DNA of 64,000 nt, taken from the NCBI GenBank assembly GCA_015039365.1, contig WION01000150.1, positions 1 to 64,000 on the forward strand. Reading direction: 5' to 3'. Each line of letters opens with the position of its first letter. Position 1 is the first letter of the stretch. Below the pieces are notes generated by a model. That model saw only the letters and a program-made list of their open reading frames with translations. It was not told the DNA's origin and made no database searches. Below are positions 35,593-46,273 of this stretch, piece by piece. Made by a program: the position numbers and the translations under genes. This DNA is from Amanita rubescens. Its lineage: Eukaryota > Basidiomycota > Agaricomycetes > Agaricales > Amanitaceae.

Positions 35593-36355
35593 ATGCAGCT
35601 GTTCAAAGTACCCAATCCCCTGTTCCCCAGCGTGCGAGATATTACGCTTTATACCCTGCCTAACTTGAAGTTGATAGGGCCAACCATGATGCCAATGGTC
35701 CCAAATCTTTGTACGTCCGCCCAATTTACAACATCCAGCTGCGCCGCAATGTTAACATTCCCGTATAGATTGCTCATCACTGGAAGGTGGAAGGTCGAAG
35801 GTCGATACCCGACTTTTTCAAACTACTTGACCATGTTATTGAAGTTATAACCGCCAATGACTACAAACTGCAAAAAACTCGACGATACGCTCAGTCCACG
35901 CTCAGTCCATTAACCGATCCTCTCACGTCTCTGGGAAACATGGCAGCCGGGAACTACCTTTTCCGCAAATTTCTTTGAGCCAACAGTGGCTCCTGACTCT
36001 GACTTCTCTCTAGTGCAGGTTGGGAAGATCGCGTTCAACCCTCTCATTATGTTTTCCAACTACCCGTTTGTGAGAACCGACTCACCTTCGGTACCTGCAG
36101 CCAAGAGAGTAAAACGCGATGGAGGAGGGTCTACAGCAAGTGGACGATAACATTGCACCTTTGCCCACCTCTAGTAATCTCTAACTTGTAGCAGGATCCC
36201 TCGGACGACAGCCAAGGCTTCAAGATGAGACTCGTTTATAGAGACAAAGGATGTGCGGTCTGTTTGGCAGCTGGGATCCAGGCAATCTACAAGTACCACG
36301 AAGACTCTGATCATTTCGAAGGGGCACATATCCTTATCATGATCTAGTAAGCCGC
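35593..36355 (+). pseudogene. Degenerate coding remnant, possibly an HNH-type nuclease-domain gene
   Basis: Short open pieces look protein-like but do not join into one frame. One reads MQLFKVPNPLFPSVRDITLY, TLPNLKLIGPTMMPMVPN. A later one reads MRLVYRDKGCAVCLAAGIQA and then HEDSDHFEGAHI, after which stops appear. The pair 'RDKGCAVC...' and 'DHFEGAHI' resembles the start of the HNH-nuclease-like domain found in many agaricomycete genes (usually RD..C.VTG...EAAHI). Because the frame is lost on both sides, I call it a relic. The family assignment is weak. Confidence 0.3.
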
Positions 36356-36710
36356 TATCTCTGTAATTCTCCGTTACCTTTTAACTTATTCCGTCGTCAT
36401 TCGACCTTACGGTGGATAACAAAGGCAATATCGAGATGTTGGCTGAATGGTACATTCCTTTTCCTTAATTCCATTTTCGCATGTACATTAGAGTCCCGTG
36501 TCTTCCGACGCTCATTTATCTATAACGATATTTGAACTAGGAGTTGTATGCGATTTCGAGTGGAAATATCAGGCGCCATGATGCCCACTCCCCTCCGGCT
36601 GACTTGTACCCTTTAGTGAACATTTTCGATTTGGATGGGGGAGGTAGACAGATTTAGGTTGGTTGGTAGCGGCGGGTTCGGAAACGGGCAGCGGTATCCT
36701 GCACTGTCGT

Positions 36711-36778
36711 AGCTCTAGTGTACGTAAGCGTGTAAAACACGTCCCTGAATGCCAAGACTATTTTTTTATTCCTGGAAG
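36711..36778 (+). repeat. Direct repeat R1, right copy
   Basis: The second copy of the repeat that begins at the FKBP stop. It contains gctctagtgtacgtaagcg and ccctgaatgccaagact. It lies about 1.3 kb to the right of the first copy. Confidence 0.7.
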
Positions 36779-36962
36779 CGCCGTACAAGTGGACGATGGT
36801 GTAGAGAGACTCGTACGGTGAAAAGGTATGTCTTGTGCTACGGAGGTATGTCTCTGTTATGGCGAATAAGACAGTGGCACTTCAAAGCTTCAACTTCCAA
36901 GGAACGATACTACTCGGAACACTCGGACGGGCGGGCACACTCACAACTCCACTTCACTCCAC

Positions 36963-38403
36963 CATGGGCCCCAGTCGTCGCTCCCTCTCCTTTAAACTCT
37001 TCCTTCTTGCTTCCCTCCTCTCACTTCTCTTCCTCCTTCATACCGCCTACGACTACGACCCTAACTTTTCTTTTTTACCAGATTATCTTACACAACACTC
37101 CCCCTGTCCACCAGCAGCGTATAATACCGGAGAATGGGTCTACCATCCAAGAACAAATTTATCAGAAATGACATCCCCCCGTGATGCGCTCGCATTCTCA
37201 GGATTCGGAGGATGCGCCAGTTCCCGCGAATTTGACTGGCATCTCGCTACAGACAAGCCAGAGCAGTGGAATAGATTCCCTGCTGCGCAAAGCTGGAAGT
37301 GGGCCCCCAGTCAAAAGTGCACAAAATTCCGGAAATTCGAGCCAGAACGCGTCGTCCAACATCTCGTCGAGCGCGGCGGCTGGTTACTCGTCGGAGGTCA
37401 GTCACTTTTCTTCCTGATCCCCCATTTGACCGACATCTTCACAGATTCTGTAACTGAAAATCACTTCTTTTCGATATCCTGTATGCTTTACCCTCATGTC
37501 CTGGGTTCCCCCAACTACACCGAGAACCCCTATTTTGATCGTGCTTGGCCGCAGCATCTCCATCTGGACCCTCACTCCCCTATAGTTCACCGTCTTAAGT
37601 TCCCCCGAGGCTTTAACATTTCCACCACACCCCTGGTTTCGTTCCGACGGGTAGATCTTCTCTTCTCACAACAAGAACTTGTCGATATATACCATTCTGC
37701 TAATCCGGATGCTCCCAGTAATTTCAAGTTATTTAGCCATGAAGCCGTCTGGACGCTTTCCCCGTCAGAGTACATGGACATCTTCACTGCACCCCTACCG
37801 CAAGCTAATTATCACACCATGATCGTCAGTACGGCAGGCCATTGGACGACCACCATGTTTTCCGGTTTCCGGGATGAAAGCAAGTCCTCGAAAGGGTATG
37901 GAATTGACGGTGTGTTGAAGCTATTCGAGACTGCTATGCCGCGGTGGGCACAAGAGGTGCAGTCTATTTTGGACCGAACAGCCGGCAATAACAAGCGACG
38001 CGTTGTCATCCGCGCTTATTTGCCGGGACACGAGGATTGCCACGATCATCGTGAACCGTGGACAAAGGTAAAACCATTTGTGTGGAACTGGTTTAACTGG
38101 GGGAATATCTGGGAGTTCAATCAGATATTTGAGGTGCGTTCTGGTTCACATGTTCATGTGTATCTTCTCATTTGTGCAGAGAGTCTTGTCACCGCGCAAC
38201 CTATACCCAGATATCCACTTCTTACCCATTGATAGACCGGCTAGGCTACGTCCAGATGCAGTACGTTGTCCGGATTTAAATGTTGATAGGTGTTTATACC
38301 TTTCCAGCACGCTGCAGGCGACTGCTTGCACATTATGACAGGGGCTGGGGTTCTTGAAGGGTGGACGGAATATATCTGGCACTTTATAACTCGGGAAGTA
38401 TAG
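36963..38403 (+). CDS. Type II membrane protein with a GDS/DxxH esterase-like domain (TBL/PC-esterase type)
   Basis: The start MGPSRRSLSFKLFLLASLLS at 36963 gives a short cytosolic tail and one signal-anchor helix (about residues 8-28). The luminal domain opens with a Cys-rich region (EWVYHPR, FGGCASSREFDWHL), then LVERGGWLLVG joined across a 49-nt intron to DSVTENHFFSISCMLYPHVL. The spliced VGDSVTEN is the GDS nucleophile block of the SGNH/PC-esterase fold. Near the end, after two more introns, HAAGDCLHIMTGAGVLEGWT supplies the DxxH pair. The middle includes HTMIVSTAGHWTTTMFSGF and VVIRAYLPGHEDCHDHREPW. Such proteins transfer or remove acetyl groups on cell-wall or capsule polysaccharides in the Golgi in plants and fungi; the fungal substrate is unknown. 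The stop is at 38403. Confidence 0.75.
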
Positions 38404-38568
38404 TCTGGTGATGTATCGTATATCACAATATATCAAGAGATCCATACCGCCAACTGTCAGTCAGACCGGCGATACTCGGTTCTTTCTTGTCGATGTCATG
38501 TACAAAGCGCGTGACAAATTTGGAAAGTAGTTTATATGTAACCAGTCTACCATGCTATCTCGCTCAAC

Positions 38569-40541
38569 ATGTATCCTTTCTACTCTCCCCCGTCTCATTC
38601 ACCCCGCCCATCGCCTCTCTCCTCCACCCCGGGCGATCTCATTCTCGAGTTCGCCAAGGCGCTCGACTCGCGCCAGGATCTGTTAAACTTTTCTCTGGCG
38701 GCACGTCATTTCTGTCACTGCCTAGTCTTGAGTCCCTAACATTCCCTTCACAGTCAAGTTATATCTTTTCAAATGTATCATCAGCTCTGTATCAATCTGT
38801 ATCTCTCAACACCATCGAACAATGTACATTTACCCTCGCCATGCTTCACCGCAGGCCCGATATCTCCCGCCATGTCAGGGAATTGCACGTCCGCCCGCAG
38901 GCAAAATGGAGGAACACCCTCACAGTGTCCGAGAACGGCTCTATCTCTGCCGTCGTCAGATCGCTCGCGGCCTCAAAGCGGCTCGACGCCCTGACCAAAT
39001 TTCATTTGGGATGCTGATGAGATGCCGCTTAATGAAGACATGTGGTTCGCACTGCGCGTGGGGTGAGCGGTATTACGCGACACACATTTTGGACCCGCGT
39101 TGACTAACAACCGCGTAATTTGCAGCTGCCCTCAATTACGGTTCATCGGAACGAGTTTCGGAGCGCGTCTTCCGGCGCCTAACAGCCACGTGAGTTTGTG
39201 CAATTTCTTGAAGAGTCCGTCCCGCTGACGCTTCTTGTATAGTTGTTTGACTTTGTGAATCTTTCCGGTTTTTCCTTGCGTTTCAGAAGTGCTTTCACTG
39301 CGACGTTTCTGGAAGGTACGTGTCGGGATTGTGTTCCGTACAATTGGCGTTATTCATCTTTTACTTAGACGATGAACCTGTCATGCTCAAGCTGTGGTCC
39401 ATGCTCATCGATAACTGCCCTGACCTTGAAGAACTGATATTCGAAGGCACGGCGTCTTCCCCTGTCCACACCCAACGCCTTGTCGAAGGCCGCTGGCCGA
39501 AGCTGCGGAAGCTCACTCTAGGAGACATCTCCGTTGATTGGGTACCGAGGATTTCGAACCCTGGCGAGAAACGGCCCTTTATTTCATTTCTGGAATCTCA
39601 CGAGAATCTGCGCGTTCTTGGCCTCTCGAAACACACCGTTCTTCCGGCTCATCTCGCATCCGTCAACCCAGATCACCTTCACTTGACTTCCTTTTCAGGA
39701 ACACTTCAGCAGCTTCAGGCAATCTCTCATCTATATCCGGTTCTCCAGTCGGTTACGTTTCGCGAGCCGGTAGAGACGCGGGAGGTCTCTGCACCCGCGG
39801 TCGCGAACCTTCTTCGGGAACTCACCTCGTTGACCGAGCTGAATATATCATTTTCTCTGCATTCCATGTACGACAGTGGAAGCCTTCTTCGATCCCTTAT
39901 ACAATCATGCCCCCATTTGCAACACCTAGCATTGACGTGTGCACAAAAGCCATCTTTTCAACTTGTACGTTTCTTTAGCATCTGGTAACGATATGACAAA
40001 CGTTGATGTCCACTCCATGCAGGATTCCTTTGCCAAGACGATTCAAGGATTCTGCAAGCTACGCACACTACACCTGACCATAGTCAAGTACCCCGGCGAC
40101 GGCGCACTCTCGGCAGGAGCCGCGCGTATCGCCAAAAGCAACCCACGACTGAAAACGTTTTCTTTGACTTTCATTCCACCGATGTACCCTCTTCCTATTC
40201 CATTTTCGATACCCTACCTTCCAGTACCATTTCGTGCACGAGCTTCGGGGTCATTCACACTCGCATGTGACGACCACGGATTACCGCTCAGCCTTTTGGC
40301 ACGGGAAAGCTCCAGATTCGTGTGGCCATGGGGGCTGGGCGTGTCATCCCGCACAAAAAAGTACACCTGGGACCTCCGTCCGCTGAGCTCTCCCTCACGC
40401 AGGAAGGATGGTATGAGCGGGGCGATGTCCCTCTTGTTTGAAAGGTCGCCTGCCGGAGAGGAGATGCGGGTCATCATGTTTTGTGGGTTGCTCGTTGGGC
40501 TATCCATGTGGGGATTTTTTGTCCTTGGCTGTCAGCAGTAG
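38569..40541 (+). CDS. F-box / leucine-rich-repeat protein
   Basis: The start MYPFYSPPSHSPRPSPLSST leads into GDLILEFAKALDSRQDLLNF, SLAARHFCHCLV, a divergent F-box of the mushroom type. After an intron (about 38730-38780) LYQSVSLNTIEQCTFTLAML, RRPDISRHVRELHVRPQAKW follow, then leucine-rich repeats (CPDLEELIFEGTA, WPKLRKLTLGDISVDW, NLRVLGLSKHTVLPAHL, TSLTELNISFSLHSM, CPHLQHLALTCAQK, KLRTLHLTIVKYPG, NPRLKTFSLTFIPP). The C-terminal 130 residues end in a hydrophobic segment, VIMFCGLLVGLSMWGFFVLG. F-box proteins bring substrates to SCF ubiquitin ligases. The tail helix is odd for an F-box protein, and its last 12 codons lie in the segment that is repeated at 44.25 kb. Confidence 0.72.
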
Positions 40542-40965
40542 CTGGCAGTGGGCGGGCAAGTTGCATCGCGTCGGGCTAGAGCTAGAATTTCGCGAGGTTC
40601 CTCTTCCATTCTCAAAAGGCAATATGACAACACGACACGATGACACCACGACGAACGATAATATCAATATCTTTATCTATACCCTTAATTATTCTCTTTG
40701 GAAGGGATGTGTAATGGAGGAGTGTGTACGCATTTGTTGGTGTGGATTTAGTTAGACCTGATATATTTCTCGTCGAGAATTATCAATGTAGTAGTGTAGT
40801 ATATAATAGGATCGTTGGCAGTGCGAATCTCGACGCTCTGTTGCAATTGGCGAATTGTGTTGATTCGCCGGTGAGGCTTCGGTGGAGGAGATATCTGAGG
40901 AGCAATTCTATCGTTCAAACGTTCACATATGAGCGCGGGTATTGGCAAACAAGTCGGATGATAGG
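40505..40965. repeat. Segmental-duplication flank, left copy
   Basis: From the last codons of the F-box/LRR gene to about 40965, the sequence matches 44157-44600 in pieces, with small indels. Shared strings include aggttcctcttccattctca, aattattctctttggaaggg, atatttctcgtcgag and tggaggagat.tctgaggagc. The rest of the interval to 41110 is the 3' flank of the F-box pseudogene and shows nothing else. Confidence 0.75.
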
Positions 40966-41110
40966 GATATTGATAGCAAGATCTGATTCTCGCTCAAGCG
41001 CTCGCTTCGATCCCGTTACTCTGAGATTGAAAATTCTATACAAAAAAAAACTAAACTAGATACCCAAGGTACTACAAGCAGCAGTTCTCGCATCCGCTAT
41101 TCTTTCAGGA

Positions 41111-42432
41111 TTACATGACAATCAAAGCGATGGAGTCAATCGCTTGAACACAGTCCCGTTGATAAAAATTTGAGCAAAAGATGGCCAAGACCTCGGCGGG
41201 GTACGTTCCTTGCAAGGTCAACCGGAGCACAAACTTCTCGAGCGGTACCATGTCGCGGCTCGCAACTTGGGATAATCCCTTCCCCCGCGCCTCCAAAAGA
41301 CGAGAAAAGTTTGTCACTGCGCTCTTTAATGCTTCCACTCCGTTCAGGGTACACGTCACTTGCAGTACCTGCAGTTTGGGCAGGTAGATGGAACCATCAA
41401 GTGTCCTAACGTGCTGTATTATAAAGGGTCGGAGGGAATTTGGGTCAGGATAATTAATGGAGAGCTCTTCGACGCTGGCCAGTTCTTGTGCTTTCACTAT
41501 CCTGTACAACTCCCCCGTTCTACAAGCCTCGAGTGTCAATCGGCGAATATGACAAGATGAACGTCGGATGAAAGACGCTATGTGATACTCATGAAGCTCA
41601 ATGATGTCATAATCGAGATTTTTGTCATTAATCCCGTGTATGTGAAGATGTTCCAGTAAAGGCGCAGTCAACCAGTAGAAAATTGTGGCGCAGTCTAAGC
41701 TGATTTCGAGACACCGAAGAACAGGAAGGTGTACAAAGGGAAATGTGTAAGAGTCCCGTTTGGTGTACTTTGTGATAGCTCGGATGGTTAACTGTTCAAT
41801 ATTTTTTAACTGAAACAGTACTCCCAACAGATTTTTGCCGTTATTGTCGAAATCTTTGTCGGATGTTACTATTTTGAGTTTCGTCAATTGTGCCCAAGGA
41901 ATTCGGAATTCTGCCGTGAATCCGGGGTGGGAAAGATCAAGTTCAGTTAGGTGCGGTCCGACTTGAAATGCGTCATAGTTCTCCAGGGACGTATCATCGG
42001 GTATAGATACCGTGAGGGACTCGAGGCTCGACATGTTCCCTCTGCATCTGAGGAGTTCGTCTCGTCCGAATGAATTGACCAGCACCAAAGCGGCCTTTCT
42101 CCATCGCTTCAAGCATAGTATTCAGGAAATTTTTCGGTGCCCCTACAAAACATGGACACGGCTATAGTGAGAGGCTGCTGTCCAGATCGCTCGAGGTATA
42201 TGGTCGCACGCCGGTTCATTTCAGCTAAGTAAGCGGCGCTGAAAGTACCAGGTTTTAGGGCAAAAGAGGTCCACAAATGCGTGTAAGACAGAAACGCCCC
42301 TCTCCAGTGCCTGCAAACCTGTCCAACTGCCCAAGGAAACTCGTGAAAGTGTGATTCGTTCTTCAAATCATGGAGAGCAATAGGTCCATCGCAAAGACGA
42401 CGAAAGATGTCGCATAAAACTTCAGTTGGCAT
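41111..42432 (-). pseudogene. F-box protein, copy 1, disrupted
   Basis: This copy aligns over its whole length with the intact gene at 42741-44093. The N-terminal part reads MPTEVLCDIFRRLCDG, FHEFPWAVGQVCRHWRGAFL and LWTSFALKPGTFSAAYLAEM, the F-box-like head. After RGTEKFPEYYA the frame stops. Compared with copy 2, 27 nt are replaced by 8 nt at about 42114-42122, a net loss of 19 nt, so the C-terminal 330 residues (MKRWRKAALVLVNSFGRDEL... ending CVQAIDSIALIVM) are in another frame. The ATG used by copy 2 is ACG here, leaving only a later in-frame ATG at 42432. No intron can rescue the frame that I can see. The rest of the body is open, so the damage is recent. Confidence 0.78.
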
Positions 42433-42740
42433 TGTTATTTCGTTGGAACTCGTTTTGGTACGCTAAAATTGGTGGAGGAGGTTGTAATTCTATGTTGGCG
42501 TTCGCGTTTGGGCGCAGGTATTGGCACAATGGCAAACAAGTTGGATCCCAGGGATGGCTGAGTCCGAGATGTCACAGTGGTGAGGGAACTCCTATTCTCA
42601 AAACGTACGTATATAGTAATAGTGATGTCATGTAATGTAGTCCCCATCAATCGCTACATTATGATGAAATCTTTGTACGAAAAAATTCTAAACTAAATGT
42701 ACAAGTCGAGTTCTCGCATCCGCTACTGCAGTAGCCTTTA
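42433..42740. repeat. Spacer between F-box copies, containing a third copy of the short flank
   Basis: The part at about 42470-42545 matches 40884-40960 and 44157-44215 (ggtggagga, caattctat or taattctat, gggcgcaggtattggca, caaacaagt). The remainder (42550-42740) matches the region just left of copy 1 (gtacaagt or ctaaac.aga.., tctcgcatccgctat). So each F-box copy carries the same 5' and 3' flanks. Confidence 0.65.
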
Positions 42741-44093
42741 TCAGGATAGCATGACGATCAAAGAGATGGAGTCAATTGCTTGAATGCCGTTGATATAAAT
42801 TTGAGCAAAGGACGGCCAGCCATGTACCACTTCCAAGACCTCGTCGGGGCACTTTCCTTGCAAGGTCAACCGGAGCACAAACTTCTCAAGCGGCAAAATG
42901 TTATGGCTCGCAAGGGACAATCCCTTCCCCCGCGCCTCCAAAAGACGAGAAAATACTGTCACTGCGTCCTCTAATAGTGTCACCGGGTTCTTTACAAGAT
43001 AGACCATACACATCACCTGCAGTTTGGGCAGGTACATGCGGCCATCAAGTCCCGTAATGTCCTGTATTATATCCAGGGAACTTGGGTAATCAATGGAGAG
43101 TTCTTCGACGCTGGCCAGTGTTTTCACTATTGTGCGCATCTCCTCCGTTCTACATTTCTCGAGTGCCAATCGGCGAATGTGACAGGATGAACGTTGGATT
43201 AAAGACGTTATTTCTCTCTCGTAGGGTTGATTGTTGTGAAAATATCTGTCCCAGTGACCATACCCGTGTATGTGAAGATGTTCCAGCAAAGGCGCAGTGA
43301 ACCAGGAGAACATCTTGGCAAATGCTAAGGTAATTTCGAGAAGCCGAAGGCTAGGAAGGCGTATCGTGGGAAATGGGAAAGTGAGGAATCGGTTCCAGGG
43401 GGAGGTTATGATGATGGTTAACTGTTCGATATTTTTTAACTGGCGTAGGGCTCTCCACAGATCACAGCCGTAGTGGTCGAACACTACTATTTTGAGCTTC
43501 GTCAATTGTGCCCAAGGGAACTGCCATCTTTCCTTGTACCCGAGCTGGGCAAGATCAAGTTCAGTTAGGTGCGGACCAACTTGGAATCCGTTATAGTTCT
43601 TCAGGGCCATGTCATCGGGTGTGGACATCGTGAGGGATTCTATGCTCGACATGTACCCTCTGCGTCTGAGAAGTTCGTCTCGCGCAGCTCCATTGCCCAG
43701 CACCAAATTGGCCTTTTTCCATCGCTTCAAGCACGATAATAGCATTTTCCAAACAGTTTTAGGAAATTTTTCGGTGCCTCTGCATGGCATGGACACGACT
43801 ATGGTGAGAGGTCGCTGTTCAGACCGTTCGAGGTATATGGTCGCGCGCCGGTTCATTTCAGCAAAGTAAGCGGCGCTAAAAGTGCCAGGCTTTAGGGTAA
43901 AAGAGGTCCACAAGTGCGAATAGGACAGAAATGCCCCTCTCCAGTGCCTGCAAACCTGCCCAACGGCCCACGGGAACTCGTGAAAGTGTGATTCATTCTT
44001 CAAATCATGGAGAGCGATAGTCTGTCCATCGCAGAGAAGACGAAGGATGTCGTATAAAATTTCGGTTGGTATTATTATTTCGTCGGAACTCAT
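42741..44093 (-). CDS. F-box protein, copy 2, intact
   Basis: A single exon of 450 codons, starting MSSDEIIIPTEILYDILRLL at 44093. The F-box-like head is IPTEILYDILRLLCDG, ALHDLKNESHFHEFPWAVGQ, VCRHWRGAFLSYSHLWTSF. The body has a weak leucine-rich pattern (HLTELDLAQLGYK, AQLTKLKIVVFDH, QLKNIEQLTIIITS, LPSLRLLEITLAFAK, PLLEHLHIHGYG, HIRRLALEKC, SVEELSIDYPSS, LPKLQVMCMVYL) and ends IQAIDSISLIVMLS. It should act as an adaptor of an SCF ligase; the target is unknown. No ATG extends the frame further upstream in a credible way. It is the template against which the broken copy 1 can be read. Confidence 0.78.
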   Translation of the reverse strand: MSSDEIIIPTEILYDILRLLCDGQTIALHDLKNESHFHEFPWAVGQVCRHWRGAFLSYSHLWTSFTLKPGTFSAAYFAEMNRRATIYLERSEQRPLTIVVSMPCRGTEKFPKTVWKMLLSCLKRWKKANLVLGNGAARDELLRRRGYMSSIESLTMSTPDDMALKNYNGFQVGPHLTELDLAQLGYKERWQFPWAQLTKLKIVVFDHYGCDLWRALRQLKNIEQLTIIITSPWNRFLTFPFPTIRLPSLRLLEITLAFAKMFSWFTAPLLEHLHIHGYGHWDRYFHNNQPYEREITSLIQRSSCHIRRLALEKCRTEEMRTIVKTLASVEELSIDYPSSLDIIQDITGLDGRMYLPKLQVMCMVYLVKNPVTLLEDAVTVFSRLLEARGKGLSLASHNILPLEKFVLRLTLQGKCPDEVLEVVHGWPSFAQIYINGIQAIDSISLIVMLS

Positions 44094-44156
44094 TGCAAAG
44101 AGTTCGGGCCACGTCTCGAGTCTCGACACGGCTAACCCAACGAGGTTTTTAGAAAA

Positions 44157-44600
44157 TTGGTGGAGGAGATACCTGAGGAGCAATTCTATGCTGGCGTTCG
44201 TGTATGGGCGCAGAAGCCAGATAAGGATGGCAAGAGCTTAATCCGATTCGGCATGGGGATTTCTTGTCCTTGTCCTTGGCTGTTGGCAATGGGCAAGTTG
44301 GATCGCCCCTGTCCATGTCGACAGCTAAGGCTAGAATTTCGCAAGGTTCCTCTTCCATTCTCAAAAGGCAATACGACACAATATTAATGACACAACGACG
44401 AACGATAATATCATTATTTATACCCTTAATTATTCTCTTTGGAAGGGATGTCAAGATACCAGTAATGGAGGAGCGTGTGGATTTGATATATTTCTCGTCG
44501 AGCAAAGACGTCTGTTATCAATGTAGTAGTGTAGTGTATACCTGGTTCGTTAGCAGTGCGGATCTTGACGCTCGTTGATTCGAATTTCGGTGGGATTTTG
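44157..44600. repeat. Segmental-duplication flank, right copy
   Basis: Matches pieces of 40505-40965, in a partly different order: the tggaggagat block comes first here and last on the left. The shared strings include gggatttcttgtcc against ggatttttt gtcc, gctagaatttcgc, and gtagtagtgtagt. It is the third occurrence of the F-box upstream flank. Confidence 0.72.
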
Positions 44601-44693
44601 GGAGAGTCGTACAGGTGTGGTGATGTTTGTCCGAGGAAGTGTTTTCGACAGAGCTATAGCCGTGATCCAATCAAAAAAGTTTCTACGCTTGAC

Positions 44694-45636
44694 ATGACAC
44701 GAATAACAAATTTTGGAATCAAGAGAACATACGTACAAGCAGGCTTTTCCGATAGCGTAGCGGAGCCCGCGAGGGAAGGGGAAGACACTGAAGAGGTGGG
44801 TGGGAACGATGAGGGACCACCCAAAAAGAAGAGAAAACGTATCAGAAAAAGAAAACCAAAGAAGGTTGATGGGGCACCCGAAGAAAAGGATGCCCAGAAG
44901 GTAGAGGGGGGCATATCAAAGGCTAAACTCGAGGCTACACGCAAGAACAAGGAGGGGCAAAGTAAAAACGCTCGACGTCAAGCATCCTCTGAGAATCGTC
45001 GTATAAAGAGGATACAAGAGCGGAGGGTGGACACAACATGTTTTGTCTGTCGCGAAAAAGGGCATACCGCAAAAGAGTGTCAAACGACGGCAAAGACGGA
45101 GATGGAAGATGCTGGGAGAAGCGTGGTTGGGATATGTTACCGGTATGTTTTGTCCTATCTGCACACTTCATTGTAAACTATGGCCCCTGTTGCAGGTGCG
45201 GCTCGACAAGACATAACTTATCACGTTGCAAAAAACCTATGGACGAATTTAATCCGTTGCCCTTTGCGTCGTGCTTTGTATGCCACGGGAAAGGCCACCT
45301 TGCGTCATCGTGTCCGCAAAACAAGGACAAGGGGATATATCCAAACGGAGGGAGCTGTAAGTTATGCGGTGATACGTCTCATTTGGCGAAAGATTGTGGA
45401 TTGCGGACGCAAGGTGCGTTGAGATCTATAAGCTACGGGATGACACTGACCTGTGTCGCGCAGACTCGGCAACGACTTCGACGGTTGTTGGGGCGGGCAA
45501 AGAGGCTGGTGCAGACGAGGATGACTTTCACATTCTGAACCGCAAAAAAAAGGAGGTGGACCGGGATGAGAGAAAGGAAAAGAAGCAAAAGCGCGTCGTA
45601 GACACGACAGCAGCGGCAAAAACTGTATACTTTTGA
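44694..45636 (+). CDS. CCHC zinc-knuckle protein, ZCCHC9-like
   Basis: The start MTRITNFGIKRTYVQAGFSD is followed by a highly basic stretch (KKKRKRIRKRKPKKVDG), a likely nuclear or nucleolar signal. Four zinc knuckles of the CX2CX4HX4C or longer type follow: CFVCREKGHTAKEC, then across an intron a CGSTRHNLSRC knuckle preceded by Cys, CFVCHGKGHLASSC, and CKLCGDTSHLAKDC. The order and spacing match ZCCHC9 and its yeast-type relatives, which act in ribosomal RNA surveillance or processing. After a second intron the Lys/Glu-rich tail ends VVDTTAAAKTVYF at 45636. Two or three introns (about 45142-45195 and 45415-45464). The next gene ends 40 bp away in the convergent direction. Confidence 0.85.
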
Positions 45637-45676
45637 GGGGACAAACATATTCCATAAGAATAGCCAAGTCAAGGCG

Positions 45677-46081
45677 CTATATCAACCACGATGCTGCCTT
45701 GGTCAGAGCATCGTCCCATCCAGCCGCATTGCTCTCAGGACTCGCATTCTCCCATTCTACAACACTTTCGACCTCCCCACATCCTAGTCTCCCATTGTTA
45801 TACAAATGCGGAAATAGACTCTCTCCAGGTCTCGGTCCGCATATTTTAGCATCTGGACTTTCCCACCGGATATCTTTCCCTACGCGATCGTACGGGATTC
45901 GCAGCACGTATACCTTTGACTCCGAAGAAAAGAAGTGACATAGCGTCCCAGGGACTTGAGCAGCTGTGGATAGATGGATGAATCCCGATGATTCATCGAG
46001 AGCGCTCAATGGTAGGTAGATCGGTAGGGGATCGGGGGGCGGTGCGCTGGACGGGATGAGTTTGTAGATATCCAATTCGAT
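45677..46081 (-). CDS. DUF952 protein (5' exon not placed)
   Basis: The exon from 46081 to 45677 reads DIYKLIPSSAPPPDPLPIYL, PLSALDESSGFIHLSTAAQV, PGTLCHFFSSESKVYVLRIP, YDRVGKDIRWESPDAKICGP, ending DDALTKAASWLI. The GFIHLST block with the downstream DIRWE and FPHLYN strings is the DUF952 fold. There is no ATG in frame at its start, and a stop lies just upstream, but the sequence before the exon ends in an acceptor (cggattag). So the first exon, perhaps only a few codons, must lie to the right of 46082. Function unknown; distantly related to RES or ADP-ribosyl-type folds by some reports. Total length would be near 135 residues. Confidence 0.78.
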   Translation of the reverse strand: MELDIYKLIPSSAPPPDPLPIYLPLSALDESSGFIHLSTAAQVPGTLCHFFSSESKVYVLRIPYDRVGKDIRWESPDAKICGPRPGESLFPHLYNNGRLGCGEVESVVEWENASPESNAAGWDDALTKAASWLI

Positions 46082-46273
46082 CTAATCCGGGACCGAGTCT
46101 TGCCGAGGGGAGAAGTGCTGCTTCGCCTTGATGGCTCAAATGCTCAACTCAACCGTTACCTAGGCATCGAACTTCAGCTCATTGATCATGATCGGTTAAC
46201 AACAAATTCGTAACAAGTATGGGGGTTTATGTAAAGATTTTTTATGCGCGGGGAAGCGGGAGAAACATACGGA

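Noticed and set aside
44094..44183. N-terminal extension of the intact F-box protein
   Set aside because: The extension would start at a TTG codon and is not shared by copy 1; the ATG at 44093 directly precedes the F-box.
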